Assembly: GCA_025175895.1 (NCBI GenBank)
Contig: JAKLTH010000283.1
Coordinates: forward strand, 558,001-622,000
Reading direction: 5' to 3'
Length of the DNA stretch: 64,000 nucleotides
From: Wurfbainia villosa
Lineage: Eukaryota > Streptophyta > Magnoliopsida > Zingiberales > Zingiberaceae
Positions 22,953-33,872 of the stretch are shown piece after piece. The notes below the pieces were generated by a model. That model saw only the letters and a program-made list of their open reading frames with translations, was not told where the DNA came from and made no database searches. The translations under genes were made by a program, and so were the position numbers. Position 1 is the stretch's first letter. Each line of letters opens with the position of its first letter.

Positions 22953-24630
22953 TGTTGGTGCAATCGGCCCAGGTCACGATTGACCAGAACTCGAGTTTGA
23001 CTCGAGTGATGTTTTGATGTTTGACAAAGTATGTTTGACATAGGATTGACATTGATGTTGGACATTGATGTCGGTTAGTATGTTGGGGAGATTGTTGGAG
23101 CAATCGACCCGGGTCATGTTTGACCGGACTCGAGTTTGACTCGAGGGAGACTTTGATGGTTAACTAGGGTTGACCATGTGATTATGGGAAAGTCCAAGCA
23201 TGGGTCTTGGCAAGGTAAAGTCCAAGTCATGGGTACTTGGCATGGAAAGTCCAAGTGGGACACTTGGCATTTGGGAAAGTCCAACATGGGTTGGCAAGGA
23301 AAGTCCAACATGAGTTGGCAAGGGAAAGTCCAAGCATGGTCTTGGCAATTGAGAAGTCCAACATGTGTTGGCAAGGAAAAGTCCAAGCTTGAGTCTTGGC
23401 ATTTGAAGTCCAAGGGGATTGATATTGGCTGCGTAAAGTCCAAGCGGGAGTCTTGGCAGCATAAGTCCAATGGTTGGCTGCGTAAAGTCCAAGCGGGAGT
23501 CTTGGCAGCATAAGTCCAATGGTTGGCGACGTAAAGTCCAAGCGGAGTCTTGGCGGCGTAAGTCCAATGTGCCTTGGCGGTGTAGACACCGTTAGCATGA
23601 CATAGCCGATGGAAGCATCTGAAGGCTAGCGCGATGGATGAACAAGTCATGGATGACTTGGAGGGATCCGAGAGGCGTGAGGCTGATGGAGATGGCTAGA
23701 AGGCTTAGGTCTAGGCTAAGGGTGGTCTAGCAAGTATGGGGGCACCATACTTGGGTTAAAACCTCATTTTTAAGGTTGGCAGTCGACTGGCATTATGGCC
23801 GGTTCGACTGCCGTGAGTCGACTTGAGCTCGACTGCCGTGTAAGAGCTTGAAATGCTCGCTGACCGCTCGCCAATGGAGCAGTTGATCCGGGCGATTACC
23901 ATGGATGGCAATGATCGCTGGGCCAGCCGCGAGCACGAGGGCTCCGTGAGTCGATCGGGCGCGACGACCACGCGCGCGCTGCGAGCCGATCGCATCGCTG
24001 GGGCCGATCGCCAAGAGATCCGTTGGAGTTTTTCCAGCGTGGATCGACCCGTTGTCTCACGACAACAGTGGCATCAGTCGAACTGGGACTTATGGCAGTC
24101 GACTGATAGGCGGAAACCCAGGTCACCCGCAAGGATAAAAGGAGCTCGACGGGAAGGTTTTTAGCATCGGTTCTTGAGGGCTTTTGGAGCGATTTGTTGG
24201 TGCAAATCAGGGTCTCCAAGTGCAAGTCAAGCAACTAAGCATTCAAGCAATCAAAAGCAAAGTGTTGTAAAGTTTTCTTTACTTGTCTTTTGTATTTCAT
24301 GTTGTATTTGCTTGTTGTGTTTAGATTATTGTTGTAATCTTATTGTACGAGGTTTCTCCGCCTCCGGATTGTTCCGAGAAGGAGTTATTATTGATTAGTA
24401 GGTGCGTGTGCATCGCTAGGGTTCGTACGAACCCAATCCGTGGAGTAGGAACCGTTACGGTTCCGAACCACGTTATATGAGCGTGTTGTGATTGTATCTT
24501 GTGTTTGTATTTGTTATTGTTTATTCCGTTGCGTACTAACAAGATTGTAGACAAGCAACGCGATCAAATTCCATCTTCTACGGGTCAACACTATTCACCC
24601 CCCCCTCTAGCGGCCTCCATTTCCCCAACA
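22953..24630 (+). repeat. Right LTR of the nested Copia element
   Basis: 1678 bp, TGTTGG...CCAACA, nearly identical to 17658-19283 except in the block about 23770-24010, which has many small indels against its partner. The internal LTR-start-like sequence recurs at 23093. Confidence 0.92.
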
Positions 24631-24842
24631 GTAGTATCATTAGTCAACCCCGAAAAATAGTCAAGTGAAGTTATAAGCTTGACTTTCCAAATGTGCGTAA
24701 AGTTTATGCCCTATTCTTCATTCCTCCGTTTGAATCCACCTTTTCCTTTATAACTCCCTTGTGTGCCCCCGAGGCGGCCCGATGGGCCCATGGGCTCCAC
24801 TTCTCCTTCTCTCTCCGTGAAATTGAATCGTCACGGGAAACC

Positions 24843-24850
24843 CTATATAA
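24843..24850 (+). promoter_or_regulatory. TATA box and site II-like motifs of antisense gene A
   Basis: ctatataaac lies 165 bp upstream of the ATG at 25014. Just upstream, at about 24782-24796, gatgggcccatgggct carries TGGGCY motifs of the site II type found in plant housekeeping promoters. This suggests a host-like promoter reading against the retrotransposon. Confidence 0.5.
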
Positions 24851-25013
24851 ACCTCCTCCTTCTCCTCTTAGGTATCATTTAGCGTGCCTAACAATCCAGT
24901 CTTGTTCTTCTTCTTCCGCGATTTTCACCGGCGGCGTTTCGGCGATTCAGTCCTTCCCTTCTCACACGATTCTCCCTTACCCCCGAGTAAGTGCTCTGCT
25001 TAGTTTAACACTC

Positions 25014-27202
25014 ATGGCTCCTAGGACCATCCTTCCACCTGCCTGGTATGAACACACCGTAACTCAGTTAGATTGCAACCATTACTTCTTCAACATTAAG
25101 AACGACTACATAGCCCCCTCTATAAAATGCTGCTTCACAACTAAAATACATCGACCTCACAACCCTCCTCCTGGCTTGACCTGCTTTTTCTCCGAACAAT
25201 TTCTTAACGGCCTATCTTTGCCGGTACCACAGGTCTACTTGAACCTCCTAGACTTCTATAGATTACCCCTGAACCAATTCACCCCCAACTCCTTCCAAAT
25301 TCTATCGGGAGCCTACATAGTGTTCCAACATTTGAACCTCCCTTTGACCCCCGAACTATTCCATTGCTTCTTCCAATTAAAGTCTTCTAAGGCAGGCCTC
25401 TTCTATTTGTCTAGTCGTTCAGACTGCCAATTCCTGGTGAACCTGCCTACTTCCCACAAGGGCTGGGAAGCACTATACTTCTTTGTAGAGCTTCCAGAGC
25501 CTTTACCTCATTCCGATATTTGGAAAGTAGACCTTCCCGAATTGCCTCCCTTCCAGGAAGTGAGGACCAAATGTCCCTTTCCGGAAGTGTATAGAATTTT
25601 AGGAGAATTACATTACTGCTCAAACCATCTGATAGAAACCCCCCTCCTAAGCCACTTTGGATTAGCTCCTTTGCCTTTGACGACCTCGGTTGCTGTAGGT
25701 AGGGTGACATTTATCCTGCAATGTGACTTCCTTTTTAGGTCATCCATCTTTCTTACCAGTATATCTTGTAGATAATCTGATGCAGAAGGCTCTGGTGGAA
25801 GGGGAGTCGATCGAGGCTGCTAAGAAGAAGAAGACAGCAACTAAAAGAGGCAAACCCACAGTAGCTCCGTCACCTCCTCGGAAAAAGCTGCGGCTCGTTA
25901 AGAAAGGAGCCTCGAGCTCATCGGCTCATCTCCCCTCAACTTCGGATCAACCAGGGTCTCAGCCCCTGACCATTTATGAACCACGAAGAGAAGGTACTAC
26001 CTCCCCTGTCCATTCTCCATCTCCTCAAGGAGGGGATTCTCCTTCTCATTTTCTTCACTCCTCCCCTCACAAGAAAATTCACCTCCACCTTCTCATGGAG
26101 CCACTCCAAGCTCTGCTCCTTCGGACCTAAGGGCTACTCCTCCCCTTCGCCTCAGCCTCCAACCTCCTCCGAAGGAAGACCCCTCCTTCATGTTCCTCCG
26201 AGGGTCACGTTAGGGTCCTCACAGCAAATTGCACCCTCTGAGGTGAAATTCTTAATCACCAGCGCATAAGGCCCATGCAAGCAAGTGGGCAAGCTACTTC
26301 CGAGGTATCTCTTATTTCTCCCTTTTCTCTTACCGCAAGTATTACTATATGCCAATTTGTAATGATGGTTTCTTTCCCTACAGCCGCGCCAAAGATGATA
26401 AGATGGTCACTCTACCGCCCGCTTTCAATCTACCGTGGAAACTCGCCACTTCGCCTCCATGTCACAACAGAAAAAGCTCGTTCAGCAACTGAGCGAGCAA
26501 GAGGCGAAGGAAACCGATATGAGGGGCCAATGCGAGGAAGCGATGATGCAGCTAGCCCTGGTACGGAGCGAGAAAGAGGAGCTGCAGCGAAAGAACGAGG
26601 ACTTGGAGCAGCGGATTTTTCTCCAATCCAGTGAACTGCAACAAGTAGATGAATTGGCTCGGGAGTTAAAGGAATACAAAAGATATCTTATGGATGCCAT
26701 GCTCAAGGATGCTGACTCTGCGGCTACTATCTCACAGCTTCAACAAGAATGCAACCGCCTTAACCTGGAACGTCAAGCCTGGGCCATTACTCGGGAATCC
26801 TGTGCAAAGAAGTGTTAGGAACTTTCCTCTGCAATAACGGCTCTTCCCCGAACCTTATCACCGGTGGTCCAGCAGCAATCCATCTTCCAACAGGAGTATC
26901 TTGAAACTCTTTCAACCTTAGGACAGCGAGCTATAAAGGCAGCCACCGAGAGAGATGCTTTGGCGATCAAATTGGCGGAAAGTCAAACTCAGGTGGCTCA
27001 ATATCAGGACCGACTAAAGGAGCAGGAAGCCGACCTCAAGAGGCGTTATGTCAAGAAAGGGGTAGATCTCTTTATATTAGGCTTCGAGGGGGCTGTAGCT
27101 CAAAACGCCGAACAAGGATATCCACCTCCCGGCGTGGACACCAGCCACTTAGATCTTGTATCGGCGTTGGCTAAATGTTCCCCTGAGCGATTTGAGTTGT
27201 AA
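25014..27202 (+). pseudogene. Antisense gene A of the Tat element: gypsy-associated Transposase_28-like protein plus coiled coil
   Basis: The first exon (25014 to about 25700) encodes a roughly 230-residue domain with phrases FLNGLSLPVP, NSFQILSGAY, LFHCFFQLKS and SHKGWEALYFFVE. It resembles the plant 'putative gypsy type transposon' family (Transposase_28 type), seen in Tat-related elements. A short AG-ended intron near 25700-25738 leads to a segment with ALVEGESIEAAKKKK and a Pro/Ser-rich part up to about 26130. A further exon (about 26395-27202) is a long coiled coil (LVQQLSEQEAKE...; LARELKEYKRYL) ending SPERFEL and TAA. The last exon has one in-frame TAG at 26816-26818, and the link between 26130 and 26395 is unclear, so I treat the copy as broken. 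It lies opposite to gag-pol, in the 3' region. Molecular role unknown. Confidence 0.6.
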
Positions 27203-27566
27203 TCTCCCGTACTGTTTTTTCTGTAATAACTTTTTCTTTACTGTTAAGAGCTGACTCTTATCAATATGTCTGTTCATTACGGTCCTTGCGTGTTCTCTAA
27301 CGAGTCGGGGTTTCTGGACCAATTTTGAGCTTCCCCTTGTTATTTCTTTACCCGTACCATATAACGCCATCGCCTGGCTGGTTCGGGGGCTCTCTTACGG
27401 GATCTTGTCTACTAGTATCCACATCCGCCCCGATTTTGGTTCGGACATCACTTTAAATGGCCTTTTTCCCGTTGATTTTCCCTATCCTTCCTCCTGCTTC
27501 AGAAAAGATGCCAGCCTCTTCGTCTTCTCCCCCTTCCCCAGAACTTTTTCGCCATTCTCCTTCCAT

Positions 27567-27573
27567 TATAAAT
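27567..27573 (+). promoter_or_regulatory. TATA box of antisense gene B
   Basis: TATAAAT lies 40 bp upstream of the ATG at 27613. Confidence 0.45.
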
Positions 27574-27612
27574 CCTTCGTCCCCCTTGTCTTCGTCCTGT
27601 TATCTTACCATC

Positions 27613-28077
27613 ATGGCTTCAGCAGGGCATCCCATTGAAATTTCTTCGGAGTCAGAATCTTTTGAAATACAGGACTGGGTCTCTGAGGATGGTGCAGATT
27701 CGGAGACCCGCTCAACCGCCACTTCAGTCTTCCATCCCCTACCTTTTCCGCCTTTCGGTCCAACTCCCACCCCTCCAGCGGGGAGATCCTTCCGCGCTCC
27801 TTTCCCCTCCTTCCGCAACAGGGTATGGAATCCTCCCTTCACCTGGGAGTACACGGTGGGAGACCCCCGTGCCGTTGATGAACTTTCTCCACTTCCACCC
27901 GCGTTGGCTTTCGTCCCAGTTCCCCCGGCGAGGACTCGTCCTTCCCCTTTCGATGAAGGTCCACCAGTTCTTCCTCCACCCCAAGGCGAACGCTTCAGAG
28001 TTATATTAGCTCCTTCTCCCCCCAAAGAGACATCCCCCTTCTCATATGTTAAGAGTAATCATGGAAAATCTTTATAG
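27613..28077 (+). CDS. Antisense gene B of the Tat element: Pro/Ser-rich protein of unknown function
   Basis: An open frame of 154 residues from the ATG at 27613, preceded by a TATA box. It starts MASAGHPIEISSESESFEI, which is acidic and Ser-rich, followed by a Pro-rich middle. The frame continues upstream to 27457, but the TATA box lies inside that extension, so the later ATG is preferred. No known domain is recognised. It sits between antisense genes A and C and is followed by an AT-rich stretch with aataaagaataaa near 28111, a likely poly(A) signal. It could be an exon of a longer transcript. It is at least open and in line with its neighbours. Confidence 0.5.
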   Translation: MASAGHPIEISSESESFEIQDWVSEDGADSETRSTATSVFHPLPFPPFGPTPTPPAGRSFRAPFPSFRNRVWNPPFTWEYTVGDPRAVDELSPLPPALAFVPVPPARTRPSPFDEGPPVLPPPQGERFRVILAPSPPKETSPFSYVKSNHGKSL

Positions 28078-28362
28078 ACTAAACTGATGTAATCATTTCG
28101 AAAATGCTTAATAAAGAATAAAAGGGGGAGAAATGATATCTGCTTTTGTCTTTTTTCCATAGAAGTAAGGTTTCTGTTTTCAGAAGGATGGTAATCTGAT
28201 TCGAACATGCGCCTCTCTGTCAATTCTCAGGGATTCGGACCCTCTTAATTACGGTTGTCTTCCCGTCGACCTTCCCACTATTGCCTCCACGTTTCCCTTT
28301 CTTTACTGGCATTTATGGTCCCTACCTCTTCTACCAATAAATGCATTCCTCCCCTTCATTGC

Positions 28363-28370
28363 TATAAAAA
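28363..28370 (+). promoter_or_regulatory. TATA box of antisense gene C
   Basis: ctataaaaat lies about 60 bp upstream of the ATG at 28424. Confidence 0.5.
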
Positions 28371-28423
28371 TCCCCACCCATTACCTGATAGCTTCCATCA
28401 TTCTCTTTCTTTCTTTGCTTTCC

Positions 28424-28702
28424 ATGGACAGAACATCTGAACAGGGTAGTAATTCCTCTCCTTCCAATGAACAGACAAATGACCCCCGATACATAGCCAT
28501 CTTGGAGGAACAAGTGAAGTGTTTACAGCAACAGCTGGAGGAAACTTCCGCCCATAATCGTTCCCTGCGCCAACAACTGATAGGGTCCCAAAAAGAACTG
28601 TCCAGGCAAATCTTCTTGAAGCAGTCTTATCTTCAGCAGCTACTGCGCCAACCCCGACCGCGCAAAGAAACTCCATCCGTTCCGCCTAACAAAGAATTGT
28701 AA
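28424..28702 (+). CDS. Antisense gene C of the Tat element: small coiled-coil protein
   Basis: 92 residues from the ATG at 28424. After an Asn/Ser-rich start the sequence YIAILEEQVKCLQQQLEE and its continuation to about residue 70 form a Leu/Gln-rich coiled coil; the tail is basic and Pro-rich. A TATA box lies about 60 bp upstream. The protein is too short for a recognisable enzyme and may act as an oligomerisation or adaptor unit. Coiled coils also dominate the C-termini of antisense genes A and D, so the three may share a partner; that is inference only. Confidence 0.5.
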   Translation: MDRTSEQGSNSSPSNEQTNDPRYIAILEEQVKCLQQQLEETSAHNRSLRQQLIGSQKELSRQIFLKQSYLQQLLRQPRPRKETPSVPPNKEL

Positions 28703-28979
28703 TACCCTAGATGTATTAGGGTTTCTTTTGTTGTTTCTCCTTGTAGATGGCTGGGAGTATGTAGTTCTCCCGTATCATCGAACTTCCCTAGTTTATCTCC
28801 TTCCTCCAGGACCTTCTGAGTTGTACTACTCTTTACTCCTTTTGTATTTACATGTAATTTGGGGCATATTTCGGCTCTTCCGTCTTTTCAATCTGCTGGG
28901 TATATAGACCCCTTAGACGAGCCGACTCTGCTATTGCACAAGAATACAACCATACAAAGTTGATTAATACAAGCAACTG

Positions 28980-30000
28980 AGACATAGAATAAATAATAAC
29001 CGAGGAATCTCGGTTCTTCCGTTCCACCACCACACGGGGATATCTTCCGCTCTGCGGGGATAGCAATTTACACATAAAGTAAGTAGTAACCGAGGAATCT
29101 CGGTTCTTCCGTTCCACCACCACACAGGGATAACTTCCGCTCTGCGGGGATAGCATTTTGTATATAGAGTAAATAGTAAACGAGGAGTCTCGGTTCTTCC
29201 GTTCCACCACCACACGGGGATAACTTCCGCTCTGCGGGGATAGCATTTTGTATATAGAGTAAATAGTAACCGAGGAGTCTCGGTTCTTCCGTTCCACCAC
29301 CACACGGGGATAACTTCCGCTCTGCGGGGATAGCAATTCATATATAGAGTAAATAATAACCGAAGGATATCGGTTCTTCCGTTCCACCACCACACGGGGA
29401 TAGCTTCCGCTCTGCGGGGATAGCATTTTGTATATAGAGTAAATAGTAACCGAGGAGTCTCGGTTCTTCCGTTCCACCACCACACGGGGATAACTTCCGT
29501 TCTGCAGGGATAGCAATTCATATATAGAGTAAATAATAACCGAAGGATATCGGTTCTTCCGTTCCACCACCACACGGGGATAGCTTCCGCTCTTCCTTGC
29601 GGGGATAGAAATTTGTATATATATAGAGTAAATAATAACCGAAGGATATCGGTTTTTCCGTTCCACCACCACACGAGGATAGCTTCCGCTCTTCCTTGCG
29701 GGGATAGAAATTTGCATATATAAAGTATATAATAACCGAAGGATATCGGTTCTTCCGTTCCACCACCACACGGGCATAGCTTCCGCTCTTCCTTGCGGGG
29801 ATAGAAATTTGTATATATATAGAGTAAATAATAACCGAAGGATATCGGTTCTTCCGTTCCACCACCACACGGGGATAGCTTCCGCTCTTCCTTGCGGGGA
29901 TAGAAATTTGCATATATAAAGTATATAATAACCGAAGGATATCGGTTCTTCCGTTCCACCACCACACGGGGATGGCTTCCGCTCTGTGGGGATAGCACTT
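28980..30000. repeat. Minisatellite of 11 units (about 90-101 bp) in the Tat 3' region
   Basis: The phrase cggttcttccgttccacc (one variant: ggtttttccg) recurs at about 29011, 29101, 29191, 29281, 29369, 29461, 29549, 29651, 29746, 29847 and 29943. Period is 90 in the left half and about 100 in the right half, where cttccttg is added. Because 90 is a multiple of three, long minus-strand frames of over 300 codons run through it in two frames; they encode the repeat and are not called as genes. Confidence 0.92.
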
Positions 30001-30054
30001 TATATATAATGGGCTATTTAAGAAAAATAAATCCTTCTTTCCCTTTCACTACCG

Positions 30055-30104
30055 ACGCGAAGCCCATTAACAGCTGCAAGCCCATTCTTCCTCCTTTTAT
30101 AGGG
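30055..30104 (+). promoter_or_regulatory. Promoter-like region of antisense gene D
   Basis: Two copies of aagcccatt (30060 and 30079, the reverse complement of a TGGGCY site II motif) lie before a weak TATA-like ttttatagg near 30095, about 160 bp upstream of the ATG at 30255. Confidence 0.4.
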
Positions 30105-30254
30105 GACTCTTTCGCCTTCGTTTCTTCTGCTACCTTCATCCCCTCGTCTTTTGGTCTCCTTCTTCTTCATCCGTTTGCTCCTCCGCCGTCAAATTTCGTT
30201 TCTTCGATCTTTTCTTCCCGGTTCTTCGTCTTTCGTTATTTTCAGATATCCGAG

Positions 30255-32121
30255 ATGCATTCCACCTTCTTCCAGGAAATAGCGGGCCGCTACACGAACC
30301 GTAAACGGGGTGTCAGTCAGCCCTTAGCTTCTTCTTCCTCTTCACCTCCTTCGATCACCACCATACAGGAATCACTTCGTCGTTCTCCCTCTCCTCCTTC
30401 GGTGACTTTCGCTACCCCCATCCCGAAGGCAGCCGGGGTCATCAGTCCCTCTTCACTTCCTCCTACCTGTACAAGCCCTAACTTTCCCCCTTTGCCTCCT
30501 TCCGCCAACGACATTCAGGAATCACCTTCTTCTTCCCCGCAACCTGGAGACGAACCTGGGGAAGATATACTCCCCTGTCAGCCCATGACAGAGGCTAGCT
30601 CACCCCGGTCTTCCTTTTCCCCGTCACATCATTCCTCTCCCGAACCCATGACGGTTGATATCCCTTCGCGGCCAACTTCCCCCTTCGCTGAGTGCCTGAA
30701 GAGTCTCGCTCCCCCTGCGGACCCTAACCAGGGTCCTACTTCTGGCATCCCCATCGAAGGCCCCTCCAGCCCAAGGCTCGTCATCTCATCTTGTTCAGAT
30801 CCCTTCCCCGATCATCCTTCTTCCATTTTTCCTTCCGAGTTCACCCCCCAGCCAAGCATGACACATAGTCTCCCCTTAACTACGGATATACCGCCCCTGG
30901 CCACAACCTCCACGGGCCTTCTGAATGCTGCTCCTCCTTCTTTTCAGTCTCAACCCATGGATATCACTCCCCTTTTCCCCTTTGTCGATGAGATTCCTCT
31001 TTCGGCCTCTTCCGTTCCGTCTTCCTCCCTTTCTCCCAGGAGTTTTCGGATTCTGAACTTAGAGGAAGTGGTTCCTCGCCTGGAAGGCCTGCATCACGCT
31101 CTGGAGTTGGTATGTTTTCTCACTTAGACTCCTTAATTGTGTTTAACTGACCAATTCCTTTTTCCCCACAACCGGCATGTAGGCCCTGACCAACCACCGA
31201 GAATTGGATCGTTCCCTTCACCAATACCGGGCTCAAGCCCAAGAATGGGAACGACAACAACGGGAAGATTTGGCGAATGCTCAGAATCGGGAACGACTCC
31301 TGTCCCAACAATTATACCGGTGCCAGGAGCAATTAGCCGAGGCCCACCAACAAATACAGAGGGATGCTGACACTATTGCAGCATTGAAGGAGCAAACACA
31401 CCCAGGTGCGGAGCCACTTGCCCCCTCGCAAGGAATTCAATCAGCTTCTCTCGACACAGGATCTTCCTCGGCTCAAGAGTTACTATGTCTTCAAGGGCAG
31501 GTAGCAGAGCTTCTCAAGGGGAAGCAGCAGGACTCTGACGCCCTCGCTCGCCTTCAAGTTCAATATCGGCGAGCACAGGATAAGATAGGGGACCTTCGCA
31601 CTCGCTTGTGCAAGGAGATACAAGAAAACTCATCCCTCATAAACTCCAGGATGCATGCTCACGCACGTCTACGCAGACAAGAAACTTCTCTTCAGAGGAT
31701 GAGCACTGAACTTGTGCGGACCAGGTCTTACTCCGAAGCGGTGGAGGGGATTTCAGCTTCTATGCGTCAAAATATGATGGAGATGACGCACCTTGTGCAG
31801 CAGGACCAAAGTTCCCGAGCCGATGACGTTTCCATTCTGGCTGACGCAATTATGGAGGTGTCACGGTGCTATCTGGACGTGCATCGAAATCTTCACGAAC
31901 AACAAGAAAAGTGCGAGAGGCAGCATCAAGAACGAAGCCCTGACCACCCGAACCGCCAGGAGCGACTCGTTATTTTAATGCGCGCCACCTATCAGGACGG
32001 ATTCAATGACGCGGTTCGGCAGTATGCTGCCCAAGGATTACCTCCTCCAACTTATCCTTCATTTTCTTTAAATTGGGAGGCTGGGTTCAAACGTTATCCT
32101 CCCGAACGATTTAATCTGTAA
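30255..32121 (+). CDS. Antisense gene D of the Tat element: spliced Pro-rich/coiled-coil protein, intact
   Basis: Two exons, 30255-31109 and 31183-32121, join in phase 0 across a 73-bp GT-AG intron (donor ttg/GTATGT, acceptor TGTAG/gcc) to give about 597 residues with no stop. The N-terminal half is Pro/Ser-rich and probably disordered. Near its end comes LNLEEVVPRLEGLHHALEL, running across the splice into a long coiled coil (QEWERQQREDLANAQ..., QLAEAHQQIQRD, LQGQVAELLKGKQQ). The C-terminus ends YPPERFNL, close to SPERFEL of antisense gene A, and both have an A-x-QG-x-PPP phrase before it. So A and D share a C-terminal module. The gene lies opposite and just beyond the end of pol. It is intact although gag-pol of the same copy is not. 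Function unknown. Confidence 0.7.
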
Positions 32122-32318
32122 ATTAATATTCCTTTTTGAGACGGGCACTTCCTTTCTACTCTTCTTTTTCTTCTTCAAGAGTTATTGATACTACCATACT
32201 CTTTTTGTAAATAACCCCTTAATGAAATTTGGAGAATACTTGGCATTTAATTAATATAATCAATTCAAGAAACACCCCCTCTGAGTTCCATAATTTCTCC
32301 TTTTCCATTTCATATTTC
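32122..32318. other. Convergent gap between antisense gene D and pol
   Basis: The AT-rich stretch between the plus-strand stop at 32121 and the minus-strand pol stop at 32319 serves as a convergent 3' end. aataaccccttaatg near 32210 could serve plus-strand polyadenylation. Confidence 0.4.
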
Positions 32319-33872
32319 TCATACAGTGTGAAAGAGCTTCAAGTGAAGGGCGTTCCAAGGTCGTGGAAGCTCTTTGCCTTGGTCGTCTTTCAGATAATAG
32401 GCTGACCCTGCTATGCAGCGCGTTATCTCGTAGGGTCCCTCCCAATTGGGAGCCAACTTTCCAGGATCTCTAGCGGGATTGACCTTACGCAAAACCCAAT
32501 CTCCTTCTTGAAATCTCCGAGGCACCACTTTCTTATTGAAGGCTCGCTGAACTCTTTGCTTGTAAAATTCCGCTCGCCTCCGTGCCATCTCCCGCCTTTC
32601 CTCCACTAAGTCTAATTCGGTGCTTCGGATAAGTTGGTTCTGATCCGGCTCGTATGCTTTTACCCGAGCGCTATCCAACAAAACTTCGATCGGAATAACG
32701 ACCTCCGCCCCCTATACCAAACTAAAGGGAGTCTCTCCTGTCGCTGTCTTAGGTGTGGTTCGATAGGCCCACAGGACGCCTGGTAGCTCTTCCACCCAGT
32801 TTCCCCTCTGAGCACCCAACTTGGTCTTTAATCCTTGAATGAGGATCCTGTTAGTTACCTCCACTTGTCCATTTGCTTGAGGGTGAGCTACCGAAGTGAA
32901 AGCTTGCTGAATGTTGAGACTCTGGCACCATTCTTGAATCTTTTTCCCTTGGAACTGTCGCCCATTATCACTGACTATTTTCCGAGGGATACCATACCGA
33001 CAAATGATATTTCTCCATAAGAACTGTATTACGGCATTCTCAGTAATTTTGACCAAGGGCTCGGCCTCCACCCATTTGGAAAAATAATCCACAGCGACCA
33101 ATAAAAACCTCTTCTGTAAAGGTGCCGTTGGCATCGGACCCACTATATCCATTCCCCATTGGTCGAAAGGACAGGAAGAGACTACAGCTTTCATTAACTC
33201 AGCTGGTCGTTCAGAACGGTTGCTATGTTTCTGACAAGCGATGCAACTTTGCACTATACGAGCCGCATCTCGTTGAAGAGTAGGCCAAAAGTATCCGACC
33301 AACAAGGTCTTTCTTGCTAAAGCTCTCCCTCCTAAATGATTGCTGCAGCATCCTTCATGGATCTCCCGGAGTATCCATTCCGCATCCTCATTTCCCAAAC
33401 ATTTTAACAAGGGTCGCTCGAAAGAGGTCTTGTATAGGTCTTCATTTAAGAGGATGAACCGTTTGGCTCGGTTTATTAAGGTGGATGCCGCAATTTTCCC
33501 TTCAGGAATCTTCCCGTGCCGTAAATAAGCTATGATATTGGTTCTCCAATCAAGAGTTAGGCTTGATTCGGGTGCGTCTCCCTCGATGTTGCATATTGCT
33601 AAGGAAGTGTGAATTCTCGCCTGGATCGTCTCCGGTGATTTTATTCCTCCCACAGCGCTAGCCATCCGAGCCAATTCATCTGCCTTCTCATTGTGCTCCC
33701 GCGGGATTTGCTTCAAGAGGACCTGGTGAAATTGAGCTTTTTCTTTCTCAAAAGCTTTCAAGTACTTATGCAGCCTTTCCTCCCGGACCGCAAAAGAACC
33801 TTGAAGTTGGGATATTACCAACTGGGAATCCGAGTGGATCACAATGGAAGAAGCCCCTACCGCTTTAGCAGC
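32319..33872 (-). pseudogene. Tat pol, second RNase H (end) and integrase
   Basis: Minus-strand frame directly continuing the RT frame after a TAG at 33873-33875. The start holds the rest of the archaeal-type second RNase H (IHSDSQLVISQLQ, then HNEKADELARMAS). Integrase follows, with an HHCC-type zinc region (HEGCCSNH, later CIACQ), the catalytic core with DQWGMDIVGP, VSDNGRQFQ and HPQANGQVEVTNR (the D, D and E), and GETPFSLV near the end. There the codon expected to be Tyr is TAG (32712-32714). The frame goes on to 32319 with the usual C-terminal phrase GDWVLRKV. It would insert element DNA into the genome; two TAG codons make it defective. Confidence 0.9.

Larger units (their letters stand above)
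17658..24630 (+). mobile_element. Gag-only non-autonomous Copia-type LTR element nested in the Tat LTR
   Basis: It is flanked by gtagt (17653-17657 and 24631-24635). LTRs are 17658-19283 and 22953-24630, starting TGTTGG and ending CCAACA. A Met-initiator PBS follows the left LTR and a polypurine tract precedes the right one. The internal region is only 3669 bp and holds one gag-like gene. No protease, integrase, RT or RNase H is recognisable, so replication would need pol proteins from another element. The reading WVPKS before the stop near 21000 recalls the gag-to-protease junction of Copia polyproteins, so this probably derives from a full element by loss of pol. Confidence 0.9.

Noticed and set aside
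28848..29998. Minus-strand open frames of 340 and 344 codons
   Set aside because: They run through the 90-bp minisatellite in two overlapping frames and encode only the repeat; openness follows from the period being a multiple of three.
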